64,000 nt of DNA from Gentiana macrophylla. Taxonomy: Eukaryota; Streptophyta; Magnoliopsida; Gentianales; Gentianaceae. The translations under genes and the position numbers were made by a program. The stretch is taken from contig CM047810.1 of NCBI GenBank assembly GCA_026214975.1, forward strand, positions 91,380,560 to 91,444,559, read 5' to 3'. The number at the start of each line of letters is the position of its first letter. The stretch's first letter is position 1. Below the pieces are notes generated by a model. That model had not been told where the DNA came from, ran no database searches, and worked only from the letters and a program-made list of their open reading frames with translations. This document shows, one piece after another, positions 21,252-33,261 of this stretch.

Positions 21252-21779
21252 AGATAACATATGGACCAGTTACCAAATTCCAAGCCAAAAAGATGAAAAA
21301 GCATTAAATGTACTAGTTGTTAAGTTGCATGAGAAGGCAACAATGGTATAAGAAGACAAGAAAAGCTAGCAAGTGGTTGATTGGACATGTGTACTTTCAA
21401 GGACTTTTGACACGTTTCCAACACTTGAATCAGTGTATAGATCAATGGCTTTCTATGTCTCCATTATGTTGATTGAATCAAGTTAATAAATCTTGATTAA
21501 TGGTACAAATTAGCACCGAACTGCTTCACATGAAGATGGAACATATCAAATAGAGTCAGATGAAATTCAAAATTGTTCTTGATTATTTCTTGCAAAATTC
21601 TTCATGTTGCGTCTTTGATCTTGGCATGTAGCTTGATTAAATGTTGTTAGGCACTTGTATAACACATGTATTAATTCAATAAAGCATTGTGTCTTGTATT
21701 GTAAGTTTCACTTTAGTTGGAATTAGAATATGGTATATCAAACATATGCAACACCTTTAATGAGGGGGTTTAGCATAAA
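21252..21779 (+). other. GYP-4 tail / unassigned sequence up to SIR-6
   Basis: AT-rich, without a reading frame. It contains a purine run (taatgaggggg, about 21759-21769) near the SIR-6 insertion site. It does not visibly match the GYP-4 LTR remnant. Part of it could belong to the 3' flank of COP-8, because SIR-6 separates the two. Confidence 0.4.
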
Positions 21780-23150
21780 TGTTAGGAACATTTTATTATG
21801 TTTTGATGATGGCCATACTAACTGTTATAGCAAGCCTGAAATAAGTTAGAATTCTATGTATAAGTCTTTACTTAGAGTCTGACATGTTGTATAAGTTGAG
21901 TCAGACAAGTATTGTTCTAGTTGGTAGGATGGCAAAGTAAAACAGAAATCCGGCATAGTGAAGCCAGCCAAGTACCGGCAGAGAAGCATGAAGACGTTAT
22001 AGTCTGACTTATAACCAAGGAAGTCTGTGATGACCTTGGATAAGTCTAAGTTATAATTCAAATGATAAAATACAATGTCAAATATGGTGTACACTGGTCT
22101 CACCCAAATCAAGGATCAGTGAAGTACAAGAAGTATCTAAAAGATCAAAGAAAATAAGAATGCAGTAAACCGGTATAGTGAACTGACTATCAGCTGAGTG
22201 ATAACAAAGCAGTGAAGAAAGAACCAAACTGCCAAGTCAGAAGGATTACTTAACCGTTCAAGGAACAGCCAAGTAAACTTTACTTGCTCAGATTGCAAAT
22301 GATGAAGATCAAGCATTAAATGCACAATCAATTGAGGATCAATCAAGGACGGATTTTCTGATAGGTGTTTGAGAAAGAAATCTGATCACTGAAATCAAGG
22401 AGAATATAATTAAGGGGAATCAAGAATCAAATCAAGGATTATTCTCCACATTAAATAGCCAATGACGGAAATTCAAATCAAGGATTATCAAGGCTATAAA
22501 TAGAAGGCATTGATAGACGAGAAAAATAATGATTGAATCGATAAGAAATAAGTGAAACTCATTCAATTTGAAAAGCCTTCTATACGTGCTTAAAAGAAAC
22601 ATCTAGAGATCAACTCATAAAATAGAGCTCAAATTCCACATCAAGCACTGAGATTGATCACAAGTCTGTGAATCCAATTCACATCAATTGAAGCAATCGA
22701 ATCTGAGAAGGAGATGCAATCTTTGTGATAGCTGCTGAATGATTTGTTCTCAAGAAGCAATGATAGAGACTGAGAATCTGAAGCTTTTGTAGTCAGGGAA
22801 TGATAGTCTGGAAGATTGTGAAGCTTGTGTAGCCAATGACAATCTAACTATTGTATCTGTGAAAACAATAGTGAATTCCTCCAATCATCACAGGAGAAGA
22901 GTGGATTAAGGGATTACACCACCCTGAACCACTATCAACCTTTGTGTCTATTTACTTTCAGCAATTTACTTACAGCACTTTATTTCATTGTATATTATAT
23001 CTGTGATTTCATAATCTACTTTGAACCAACATTTAAATAAGGGACTTATCCGTTGCCCAAAAGCTTTTAAACATAAGAAAAGTTTTTGAAACTCCACTAT
23101 AGTCATTCACCCCCCTCTGACTATAGTTTTACCCTTCTCCGGGACCAACA
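21780..23150 (+). repeat. SIR-6 5' LTR
   Basis: 1371 bases, tgttaggaac...gggaccaaca. Near the end a run of six C lies between cattca and tctgactatag; the other LTR has fourteen. Frames inside (21846-22346) also occur in the 3' LTR and are not genes. Confidence 0.92.
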
Positions 23151-23152
23151 AT

Positions 23153-23164
23153 TGGTATCAGAGC
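23153..23164 (+). promoter_or_regulatory. SIR-6 primer-binding site, tRNA-iMet
   Basis: TGGTATCAGAGC two bases after the 5' LTR. Confidence 0.9.
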
Positions 23165-23277
23165 AGTGTTCCTAGTATCAGAACTTGTTCAGATCTAATT
23201 TCTGGTAACAAGGAGATCACATATTTTCAAAGTAGTTTTTAATTTGTGCTTTCAAAATATATCTCTTATTTGTACTT

Positions 23278-23466
23278 ATGGATTCCTCAAATTTCATGTC
23301 TAAGGTACCTATATTCAATGTCAATAATTTTGATGAATATAAAATAAGGATGTTGTCTCATCTTGCAACAACTCATGAGGAGATGCTGGATGTATTTAAT
23401 GATGGCCTAATCAAGATCACAACTGTGATAGCCATAGGAGCAGATAAAGGAAAGGAGATAGACAAA
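23278..23466 (+). pseudogene. SIR-6 gag, N-terminal fragment
   Basis: MDSSNFMSKVPIFNVNNFDEYKIRML is the usual start of a copia gag (in relatives L.G.NY..W...M). It runs about 62 codons to GKEIDK and is then cut by NA-7. The acaaa duplication (23462-23466) covers the last codon before the cut; removing NA-7 continues the frame at 30804 (LKKDWTKDD). Confidence 0.82.
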
Positions 23467-25246
23467 TGATCGGGGTCAATCAGGTTATAATATACTTGAC
23501 CACCATAAACCAATACTAGCAAGAGGACTAGGCCCATCGTAGTATAGCTATAGTGAATCAAGGTCGATCCCACAGGGAACCAATTGTGGATCATCTTATA
23601 TACAAACAATTAATTAAACATGTCAAGGACATAGAGGCGGTCTACGACCAACATAAGACAAGAAAGGTAAAGACACGACTCGACACAACGTAATTAACCT
23701 CCCCAATTATAGTCTTTATCGTTCGGACCTAGATAATTTATATAATAAACTGAACTTATTAACTGTCAATATGTTTGTATCTATCTTAGATTGGCTACGG
23801 GAGTCATCCTCTTAAACTTGACTTAGCACCGGTTAGGTTGCTAGATCACTGTGCTACATTACGTGACTTCACCTTTTGGGTATCCATCTCATATAACTTG
23901 CACGCTTACGACACTAAGGATGCCGATATTAATCGTACACCTCGTCTAGGCAACATTCCTATGGTTAGGCGTACTTCCTAAACGATCGCATCAGTCTCTG
24001 TCCTATTAACAATTACCTGCACGGTTTCATGTTAATCTACGATCTACGTATAACTAGGTGAGCTCAATTCCCAAATACAAAACCTACCTAGATCTCGCTG
24101 AAAGTCCCGGAAGATCATTCATGAGCCAACCTAGGAGCCCTATATTGGTATTTCCTAATCATACGCTAATTAAAACAGACGAGCAACGTGAGCCGTAGCC
24201 ATACCCTCTTGAGATGATAAATTCTATTAAGTTAACCTAACCATAAAGACATGGCTATCTAACGGATGAATAGGGGGCTCGGTCGACCGAATAGTCGGGC
24301 TCGGTCGACCGAATGGTCTTTTTCCCCTACATTACATCCCTGAACGTATCTCTCAAATGTTTCATCATACGTAAGCAGTTAAACAAGAATTAAGTAAAGC
24401 ATTCATATAAACTAACTTAGATACGCATTAATTAAACAATACGATTCATGAATAAATACTACGCCTATGACGTAGGTTATGGGATCCTCATAGACAAGGT
24501 GTCGCCACATCCCTAACGTCATAGCCTAGATCTACATCATCTAGCTATGAATTAACTAACTCAAACAATAAGCATAATTGGGGGGAATTAATTACTTAAA
24601 AGAAAAGAAACAGAAAATAAAGGCTTACATAATGCAGCCCTTAAATTGCTGGAAACACCCTCAATAAACTACATTGAATCAAGATATGAATAGAATGATT
24701 TTATTGAATGATATTCTAAGGTACATGGTTCTCAATTTCGCAGCTGCTGCTTATATAGAGGATTTTGCCGACTTAGGGTGGTTCTAGAAGATAGGCACGA
24801 CAAAAGCCCTAAACCGCCCCGAAGCTGACACTCGGTCAACCGAGAGCTGACACTCGGTCGACCGAAGCACTAGGCTCGGTCAACCGAACCTAAACTTGGC
24901 ATATTTAACACGTTTTCTTCGTTCGACTTGTTCCCACCTTTGCACGCTTTTGCGTTGATCTCGATTAATCCGTCCATTAATGCTCGATTTCCTTCCTTTA
25001 TCATCTTGAGATCATTGATTGAACAATATTAATCCTTCCGATTTGTCGTGATCTACAAAATAAACATTTATCGCACAATAAATCGGCTTTTAATAATGAA
25101 AATGGCTAAATACCAAATATCATATTAATAATCACTTAACATTAAATAATAAATATAAACATGTGATTTAATATGAAATATACATTATTAATCTCGATTT
25201 AAGGATAATGTTGATGACATTTACGGGTATAATTTGACCGTCATCA
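23467..25246 (-). repeat. NA-7 3' LTR
   Basis: 1780 bases, tgatcgg...cgtcatca. U5 motif at 23563-23579; minus-strand TATA box (CTCTATATAA) at 24751-24760; palindrome tcggtcgaccga or its variant at 24279-24290, 24301-24312, 24832-24843, 24854-24865 and 24876-24887. Confidence 0.92.
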
Positions 25247-25280
25247 ACTACCCCCCACTTAGACTTTGATCGTCCCGAAC
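25247..25280 (-). promoter_or_regulatory. NA-7 terminal hairpin plus PPT
   Basis: The sense strand reads GTTCGGGACGATC (imperfect stem, GGA loop), then AAAGT, then CTAAGTGGGGGGTAGT before the LTR. Confidence 0.65.
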
Positions 25281-28200
25281 AAAGCATTAATAAGTCATTC
25301 CCCAAGACAACATTTTCTGTGGTCAAATCATACTTACACAAGAAACTCAAGTCAACTCATACTAGTCATGCTCATTATGAATCGAAGTGATGTGTGCATG
25401 TGCATTTATTTCTATATATTCGTGGCAAGATTAGAGTTTATGCAGACTTCGCAATCTCAACCTACCAACCTCAAAGATTCATACTTCTTATGCCTCATGA
25501 TGGTTAGAGCACTAGAACAATAAGCAAGAGCGTATATATAGGGTTTTGGACTTGGAGACCGAGTACTACTCAAAGCCTCTTAAAGAGTTGAATATTTTTC
25601 ATATCTTCATATTTTTCAAATACTATTAATCTCAAGGAAGAAAACTTTTAGAGTATCCCCTATCTTAGATCATGTATAGCATCGAATATTACCACAAGCG
25701 GGGCTACTTTGGTAATGTTACTACAAGCCCAGTGTTTTAACGCATTGTCAAACACAGTGCGTCTCAAGCTTATTACTCGCTTTAATGGCTAAAAGATAAG
25801 AATGCATCAGCAGATAAATATTGACACTAAGTTTACATAACCAATCATCTATGCAATGTACACATAATTTTTCAGTTATTATGATTTGCGCGGTATACTC
25901 GATTCACAGATTGAGTAATTGAATAATAAATAACTACTTGCAAAAACGGGCATGAATATCCTTAAATTTACTTAACATAAGTATAAAATGATCACGTTCT
26001 CATGAAACTTGGTTCCTTTCCTATCAATTCTTAGCTAGGAACTCACAATTCTAAGGGTACGAGATACATAATATGGTATTTATTCAAATTTTCAATTTTT
26101 CAATTTTTCTACCGTTTCATTCAAATTTCAATCATAACATAGCTAAGTCTCCTACCCCCCACTTAAACATGGCATTGTCCCCAATGAAAAAAATAAATGA
26201 GAATTTAAGAAAAAGACTTAGCTCTGGAAACGGCTCTCAAGTAGATGCAGAACATCGGAGTAATCCGCAGCACGTCGTGGAGAGACAGACACATCCTGCA
26301 TAAGCAAACAAACTCCACGAAACCGTAAAATAACACCATGTCTATGGAAGTTATAGAATAATGTGGCAGTAATGAGGTATAAATACCTAAAAACAGTTTA
26401 AGCCACTTTATTTTATACAACCAATGACAAGGGAAACCAAAAAGAAAAATACTAAATAGAAAGAAAAATAAACAAGCAACTAAAGATGGTAGTCTTCATC
26501 TAAAAACCGGGTGGATAAGACAAAGATCAAAAAGCATAACCCCATGTGGGAAAACACGAGATGGACTGCTCTCACTATGTATTCATTCCAAAGATAAAAG
26601 AGAAACTTGGTAAGGTATAACAGATGCAATGCGACCTATAGGCTAAAGATAAAATTGAATACTTAGCGCAGAAACTCCTCGCTTGCATTGGATATCAACA
26701 ACTTAGGGAGATGTAGCTACTCCTCGAAATTACTAATAACCCAATGAATCACGTAAAATTCATAACCGTCATCAACAAGGTCGGATCGGTGAGATAATGT
26801 AGAACAAAACTTATCATCTAGAAATGCCGGAATAGACAGAAAAAATGTGAAATTTAAAACTTCCGGTAGAAAGATAAGTCGTATGTTGATCGAACCAAAA
26901 ACCTTTAAAATCTAGCTAGGGTCAGAGCTACACTTACCCCAACTAGGATCATGAAAATCAAAATGATAAAAGAAAATCATTAAAGCTTAGCAATATTTCA
27001 AATTCCGCAACACAAAGGTATTTTGTAAACAAAATGGAGGTTGAGAGTATGATGGGTTTAGAAAAAGATACACATAAGGTTGGGAAGAAAAGATAAAGGG
27101 TGGGTAAGAAATTGTGTTTATGGGTGGGTTGAAAATGGTTAAGGCATTGAGATTGGGTGGGAGAGTGAAACGGATGGAAAGAAAGAGGGACGATGAAAGA
27201 ATGATTAGAAATGTGAACTTTCGGGGCAGATTGGTGAGAGGATCGAAAAGTTTGAAGGTGAAAAATGTGTAAAGGGAAAGATAAGGATAATTGCAGAATG
27301 AATTGCACACCACTTTGTATTTTCACTTGGATCACCTAAAAAGTTTTAGAATTTGACCAAGATTGTTCTTGTTCGCACCAATCATTCTCTGTTACATTTT
27401 CAATAATTCTCAAGTTCTCTTAATGCTTCCATCTTAAGGTGGATTGCTAAAATTTCTTTTTCTTTAGCAATTTTTTCGACTTTCCTATGGAACTCTAATT
27501 CACGTAGCCTGTATTGAGTAAAAAAGTTTTGCACATCCTTAGCCTAATGGCCATCGGAACACGGCAAAATAAAAACCTCAACATATGTCACGTTACTCTT
27601 ATTTGACTCAAAGAAAACAAAACCTAAAATCCTAAAAAGAAATCCTAAGGGTTTTAAAGAAGTAGTTACGAGTTTAAAGTCCTCACTTCGACTTTCCAAA
27701 GATTATCCTTGTCGCTTATCATTCTTGGATCGCTGGACTTTGACCCTCCGAAAGCACTATTAGAGGTGGCTTGTCGCTTTTGCGGATTAATACCCTTCCC
27801 TTGGTTGTGAGACCTAGAAACGACATTTATCCATACCATTTATCCAAAGCTCTTACCTCGCTCTCGCTTTTAGGAATTAGTGAATTCTAAGAAACTCGGT
27901 TAAAATTACGGCTTTGGCCTTGACAATAAGAAACAATGAATCAAAGTACTCCGAATAAGGTCATTTATGTAGGCAAGCCTATGCCGTCTTATTCGTTGGA
28001 ACATATGTGACAGTTCAGGCCAATCCGTCAAGATTAAGCCCCGTTTAGCCTGAAGGCTTATCGGCTATGCTAAGTCTTGTTGAACTGCTGTAACGTACAT
28101 CACACGTGGAGGGGAGTCGATTGAGCCGAAGCTCGGTTAAACTCGCCCAGCCATGGTTAAACCATTTCCGAACCAATGTACTAAGAGTCTCCGATTTCTA

Positions 28201-29022
28201 AATTGTCACCCAAAGTGTAATCTCGTTTCTGTTTAAGGTGGGTTCACCGAGAAGCCATCACCATAAACATCAACGAAAGCAAAAGATGGTGTTCTCTCAA
28301 AACTCAACGTCTTGTTAAGATTGCGAATGCTAAAACTACACAATTTGTTGCTCCCATGGCCAGTAGAAGCAATCTCATGCACAGGACAAAGAGATTTTAA
28401 CAGAACTACGAGGAACTCTTTATTCACTGCTTCCTTTCAACGACTACATGTTTCCCTACACCCTCTAGATGAGACAGATATGGGGCAAAACCTTCGACAC
28501 TAATAAACTTAATCTTACAAACCAACTCCGGGCCAAGATTCATACTAAGGTTCATGTAGAGGCTAACTTATGCTCAAAAAACCAAAAGGTAGTAAAACAT
28601 AAGCAAAAAAAAGGTAGTACCTTGCCTTCAACATTGTACCACGAAGAATTTAAGCCTTTAAAATTTTTTCGGAGCCATCTTGGTGCTTTAAAGGTATTGC
28701 TTCCATTGCTTTTCCCATCTTAGATTCGTAGCTCCACATGTTTGCTGGGTTATTTTCTCAGCGCCCGCGAAAAATTATTGACTTGGATTATTGCTTCCCT
28801 GGTTTCTGCAAACAGAAGAAAAACAAAACAGACCGTAGACTGATTTTAACATGGTCTCCCATGCTGCTATCAGACTTACGGATTAAACATACGGGGATAA
28901 ACAGAAACACGAAGTCACACAGAGCGCATAAAACGGAGGACTCAAAAACGTAAAAACAGACTCTAAAACAGAAAAATCGACATGAATAAAAAAATTATTT
29001 ATATATAAAATTGACCGTTGGT
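25281..29022 (-). other. NA-7 internal noncoding region
   Basis: 3.7 kb without gag or pol motifs. Short hydrophobic frames at 26958-27335 are low-complexity artefacts. A second hairpin-PPT module lies at 26150-26186. A stretch at 27517-27590 is related to NA-10 at 58891-58970 (both contain gagtaaaaaa...ttttgcacat...ttaacc/ttagcc), pointing to a shared leader segment. Confidence 0.6.
26150..26186 (-). promoter_or_regulatory. NA-7 internal hairpin plus PPT-like module
   Basis: The sense strand reads CATTG-GGGA-CAATG, then CCATG, then TTTAAGTGGGGGGTAGGAG. The purine run repeats the family's terminal variant (AAGTGGGGGGTAG). The stem sequence differs from that of ATH-1 and NA-10 while the fold is kept. 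Confidence 0.6.
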
Positions 29023-29040
29023 TCCCCGGCAACGGCGCCA
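29023..29040 (-). promoter_or_regulatory. NA-7 primer-binding site, tRNA-Asp
   Basis: The minus strand reads TGGCGCCGTTGCCGGGGA, 6 bases inside the 5' LTR. Confidence 0.9.
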
Positions 29041-29046
29041 AAAACT

Positions 29047-30798
29047 TGATCGGGGTCAATCAGGTTATAATATACTTGACCACCATAAACCAATACTAGC
29101 AAGAGGACTAGGCCCATCGTAGTATAGCTATAGTGAATCAAGGTCGATCCCACAGGGAACCAATTGTGGATCATCTTATATACAAACAATTAATTAAACA
29201 TGTCAAGGACATAGAGGCGGTCTACGACCAACATAAGGCAAGAAAGGTAAAGACGCGACTCGACACAACGTAATTAACCTCCCCAATTATAGTCTTTATC
29301 GTTCGGACCTAGATAATTTATATAATAAACTGAACTTATTAACTGTCAATCTGTTTGTATCTATCTTAGATTGGCTACGGGAGTCATCCTCTTAAACTTG
29401 ACTTAGCACCGGTTAGGTTGCTAGATCACTGTGCTACATTACGTGACTTAACCTTTTGGGTATCCATCTCATATAACTTGCATGCTTACGACACTAAGGA
29501 TGCCGATATTAATCGTACACCTCATCTAGGCAACATTCCTATGGTTAGGCGTACTTCTTAAACGATCGCATCAGTCTCTGTCCTATTAACAATTACCTGC
29601 ACGGTTTCATGTTAATCTACGATCTACGTATAACTAGGTGAGCTCAATTCCAAAATACAAAACCTACCTAGATCTCGCTGAAAGTCCCGGAAGATCATTC
29701 ATGAGCCAACCTAGGAGCCCTATATTGGTATTTTCTAATCATACGCTAATTAAAACAGACGAGCAACGTAGCCGTAGCCATACCTACTGAGATGATAAAT
29801 TCTATTAAGTTAACCTAACCATAAAGACATGGCTATCTAACGGATGAACAGGGGGCTCGGTCGACCGAATGGTCTTTTTCCCCTGCATTACATCCCTGAA
29901 CGTATCTATCAGCGTTTCATCATACAGAACAGATTAAACAGTAATTCATAAAGCATTCATATAAACTAACTTAGATACGCATTAATTAAACAATACAGAT
30001 TCATGAATAAATACTACGTCTATGACGTAGGTTATGGGATCCTCATAGACAAGGTGTCGCCACATCCCTAACGTCATAGCCTAGATCTACATCATCTAGC
30101 TATGAATTAACTAACTCAAACAATAAGCATAATTGAGGGGAATTAATTACTTAAAAGAAAAGAAACAGAAAATAAAGGCTTACATAATGCAGCCCTTAAA
30201 TTGCTGGAAACACCCTCAATAAACTACATTGAATCAAGATATGAATAGAATGATTTTATTGAATGATATTCTAAGGTGCATGGTTCTCAATTTCGCAGCT
30301 GCTGCTTATATAGAGGATTTTGCCGACTTAGGGTGGTTCTAGAAGATAGGCACGACAAAAGCCCTAAACCGCCCCGAAGCTGACACTCGGTCAACCGAGA
30401 GCTGACACTCGGTCGACCGAAGCACTAGGCTCGGTCGACCGAACCTAAACTTGGCATATTTAACACGTTTTCTTCGTTCAGCTTGTTCCCCACTGCACGT
30501 TTTGCGTTGATCTGATTAATCCGTCCATTAATGCTCCGATTTCCTTCCTTTATCATCTTGAGATCATTGATTGAACAATATTAATCCTTCCGATTTGTCG
30601 TGATCTACAAAATAAACATTTATCGCACAATAAATCGGCTTTTAATAATGAAAATGGCTAAATACCAAATATCATATTAATAATCACTTAACATTAAATA
30701 ATAAATATAAACATGTGATTTAATATGAAATATACATTATTAATCTCGATTTAAGGATAATGTTGATGACATTTACGGGTATAATTTGACCGTCATCA
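29047..30798 (-). repeat. NA-7 5' LTR
   Basis: 1752 bases. It differs from the 3' LTR mainly by short indels, including the lack of a 22-bp block with one tcggtcgaccga unit (single copy at 29857-29868). Other units are at 30387-30398, 30409-30420 and 30431-30442. U5 motif at 29143-29159. Confidence 0.92.
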
Positions 30799-31559
30799 AC
30801 AAACTCAAGAAGGATTGGACCAAGGATGACAGAAGAAGAGCAAACCTAGATTTTGTTGCAAAAGACATGATCTTGAAGACTCTGGACAGTAATATGTTCA
30901 TGAGGATCAAAGATTGCAAAACAACAAAGGAGGTGTAAAGAAAACAAATTATCTGTTGCAAAACAGAAATTTGAGAACTTTAAAATGAAGACTGGTGAAT
31001 CCATTGATCAAATGGATAACAGATTTTCAAGAATTATCAGTGAACTGAAACAACTTGGACATACATACCCTCAGAAGGAAGTTTGTTTGAAGATATTGAG
31101 AGGTCTACCTGAAAGATGGAAGATTATCATATCAGTGCTTAGAGGAACAACAAACCTTGCAAACACTAACACTTTGACTCTAATTTCTCAATTAAAGGCT
31201 CATGAATTTGAGTTGAACAGTGAAGACAGTGCACCCGCAAAGGCACACAAGGCCAGTGCACTGATGGCACCACAGCAGAGCAAAATAGCTGACTCAAGCA
31301 GCAAAAAGACACAGGAGCTAAAAGAACATGTAGATTTACTGATTAAACATTTTGACAAGTTTAGCAAGAAGAAGCAATTTAAAGGAGGTTCATCATCAAA
31401 CAAGAAGTCAAGCTCAAGCAAAGACATGAAGAAAAAGGATGATGAATACAGATGCTTCAACTGTAAGAAGAAAGGTCATTTTAAGGCTGATTGCCCTGAA
31501 GAAAAAGACAAAGATGAGGATAAGAAGAAGTACAAGCCAACTAAAAAGAGAAAGAGCTG
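30799..31559 (+). pseudogene. SIR-6 gag, main part with zinc knuckle
   Basis: It begins at the NA-7 exit (LKKDWTKDDRRRANLDFVAKD). A stop at about 30937 and a frame change lead to the long frame from 30985. The UBN2-type gag fold continues (GESIDQMDNRFSRIISELKQLGHTYPQ; LKILRGLPERWK), then a Lys/Ser-rich linker and one CCHC knuckle, CFNCKKKGHFKADC (about 31453-31494). It ends in a very basic tail. The knuckle binds element RNA in the particle. Apart from the NA-7 insertion it has one or two breaks. Confidence 0.85.
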
Positions 31560-32670
31560 AAGGCACTCAAAGCTGAAGCTAGCAGTGAAAAGAATGAAGA
31601 ATCATCTGATAATGATTCTGATGATGATGATGAAGCTGACTGCTCAGACAATGAAAAAGCTTATCTATGTCTTATGGCTAAAGAATCTAATGAAACAGAG
31701 GTAACATCTAGCTCATACTCATCATCTAGTTCATCCACATCGACATCGCACAATCTTCTATTCTCCCTTTAGGTTTCAAGAACCTAATTCAAAATCTCAT
31801 GAGTAAATTTGAAGGAATTCAAGTAAATCATGAAATTCTGAAACAAGAATGTGAGAATCTAAGAAAGGAAAATAAAAGATTAAAGAAAGAACTGGATAAA
31901 ATGAAAGTTGAACAAACTAGTAAGGAAATTCACTCAACTGATCAACAAGCAGCAGATGATCACCCATCTGATGTTGAAAGACCAGCTGAGAAAGTATCCC
32001 TACCAGTTAAGAACACCATTACACCACAAATTGCACCAGCTTACAAACCCTCAAAAAGGTTTGGATCCAGATCTGGTCTTGGCTACAACAGTCAGGATGA
32101 GGATAGAAACAATGGCCAACAAAATTCTAAATGAAGGACCAAGACTGAACCTAAATTCAGAAAAGGACAAACCATAGTTTCAACCACTCACCCTGTACCG
32201 GTGAAGTCAAAAAACCCAGTGCAGTGAAACAGCCGAATAAATCATCCTACCAGTTGATTAAAGGTAGAGGCTTACTAAAAGGTAAGGGAAGACTTTACCC
32301 TTCAGAAGATGATTGGAATGTTGCACCCCCAAAAGACAAGAAGAAATCATTTCATGATATGCATCATGTGTTTGGGAAAAGCCAAGCAAGGTATATTCCT
32401 GGACACAAGAAGCAACATGAAAATAAGTTTCCTCCTGCTTATTGGAGAGTGAAAAAGGATGCAAATGCACCAAAAAGTAGAGGAAAGTATCAGAATACCT
32501 TTAGTAGAAATATTAAAAGCTATTCTGCCATTTCTTATACATATGAAGTTGATGACTTCAATTATCCAAAAAGAAGATATTTTGGATATACACTTGGAGT
32601 AGGAGGCATGACTACTAACAGGCATGGACCCAAACAGTGTTGGGTACCTAAACATACTTAACTTGTTTTG
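31560..32670 (+). pseudogene. SIR-6 gag C-terminal extension
   Basis: Pieces in shifting frames: an acidic Ser-rich stretch with YLCLMAKES (31580-31770), a coiled coil (31799-31920, ENLRKENKRLKKELDKMKVEQ-like), Gln/Pro-rich linker to 32134, then a frame 32224-32661 (PSEDDWNVAPPKDKKK...CWVPKHT). The order acidic LCLMA box, coiled coil, then linker to protease is common in Sirevirus-like gag. No enzyme motif. Frame breaks at about 31772, 32134 and 32220. Confidence 0.65.
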
Positions 32671-32681
32671 TAGGATGTCTA

Positions 32682-33261
32682 ATACATACACAGTGGATGT
32701 TCCAGACACATGACAGGGAACAAGAGATGGCTGACTGATTTTAAAGCTTTTGATGGGCCCAAAGTAACATTTGGAGGCAAAGAAAACCCAGGAAAAATTA
32801 AGAGGGAAGGCATAATGCTCAAAAATAGTTTGAAGATTCAAAATGTAGCTTATGTTAAAGGACTAAACTTCAATCTTCTGAGTATTAGTTATTCTGTGAT
32901 AAGGGGTACAATGTGCACGTCAACAAAGAAGGATGCAAGGTGATCCATGGCCAAACCAATGCAGTTGTACTTGCAGGAAGAAGAGAAGACAACATGTATG
33001 TGGTAGATTGGAAGACAACAAAAGCAGAAACATGTTTGCTTGTCAAAAATAAACAATCAAACCAGCTGGATCTGGCATAGAGGATTGAATCATCTCAACT
33101 TCAAAACCATCAACACATTGTCAAAGAACAAGTAAGTTGAAGGCCTACTAGAGATCATATTCAAAAAGTAAAGTCTCTGTGATGCAAGTCAAAAAGGGAA
33201 GCAAATCAAAAGCTCTTTCAAGTCAAAGCCCTATCAATCAACAAAAAGAATTTTACATCGG
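32682..33261 (+). pseudogene. SIR-6 protease and GAG-pre-integrase region
   Basis: The copia protease site DSGCSRHMTG is present but reads HSGCSRHMTG: the catalytic Asp codon is CAC. NKRWLTDF follows, then the beta-strand region to YVKGLNFNLLSIS. A frame change at about 32895 leads into KGYNVHVNKEGCKVIHG and the pre-integrase segment with further stops to 33260. The protease would be inactive. Confidence 0.75.

Larger units (their letters stand above)
15073..21779 (+). mobile_element. GYP-4: decayed chromovirus-like Ty3/gypsy element
   Basis: In order: partial 5' LTR (15073-15583), tRNA-iMet primer site (15586-15597), protease tail, RT, RNase H, integrase with GPF/Y module (to 21251), and a tail. 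The iMet primer and motif wording (VSATFNV.DL.PFD) suit chromoviruses, but no chromodomain is seen. Gag and most of protease are deleted. Stops and indels are frequent and the catalytic residues of RT and IN are altered, so it is old. It is interrupted by SOLO-5. No 3' LTR is recognised. Confidence 0.75.
23467..30798 (-). mobile_element. NA-7: large non-autonomous gypsy-like LTR element
   Basis: Full element with LTRs 23467-25246 and 29047-30798, duplication acaaa on both sides (23462-23466, 30799-30803), tRNA-Asp primer site and 3.8 kb internal DNA without any protein motif. It matches the LARD type (large retrotransposon derivative). The LTR pair looks among the most similar in the window, so the insertion is recent relative to its host SIR-6. 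It must be moved by another element's proteins. Confidence 0.88.

Noticed and set aside
26958..27335. Hydrophobic 108- and 125-codon frames that might be membrane proteins
   Set aside because: Two overlapping frames of a biased stretch, no conserved motif, inside a non-coding element.
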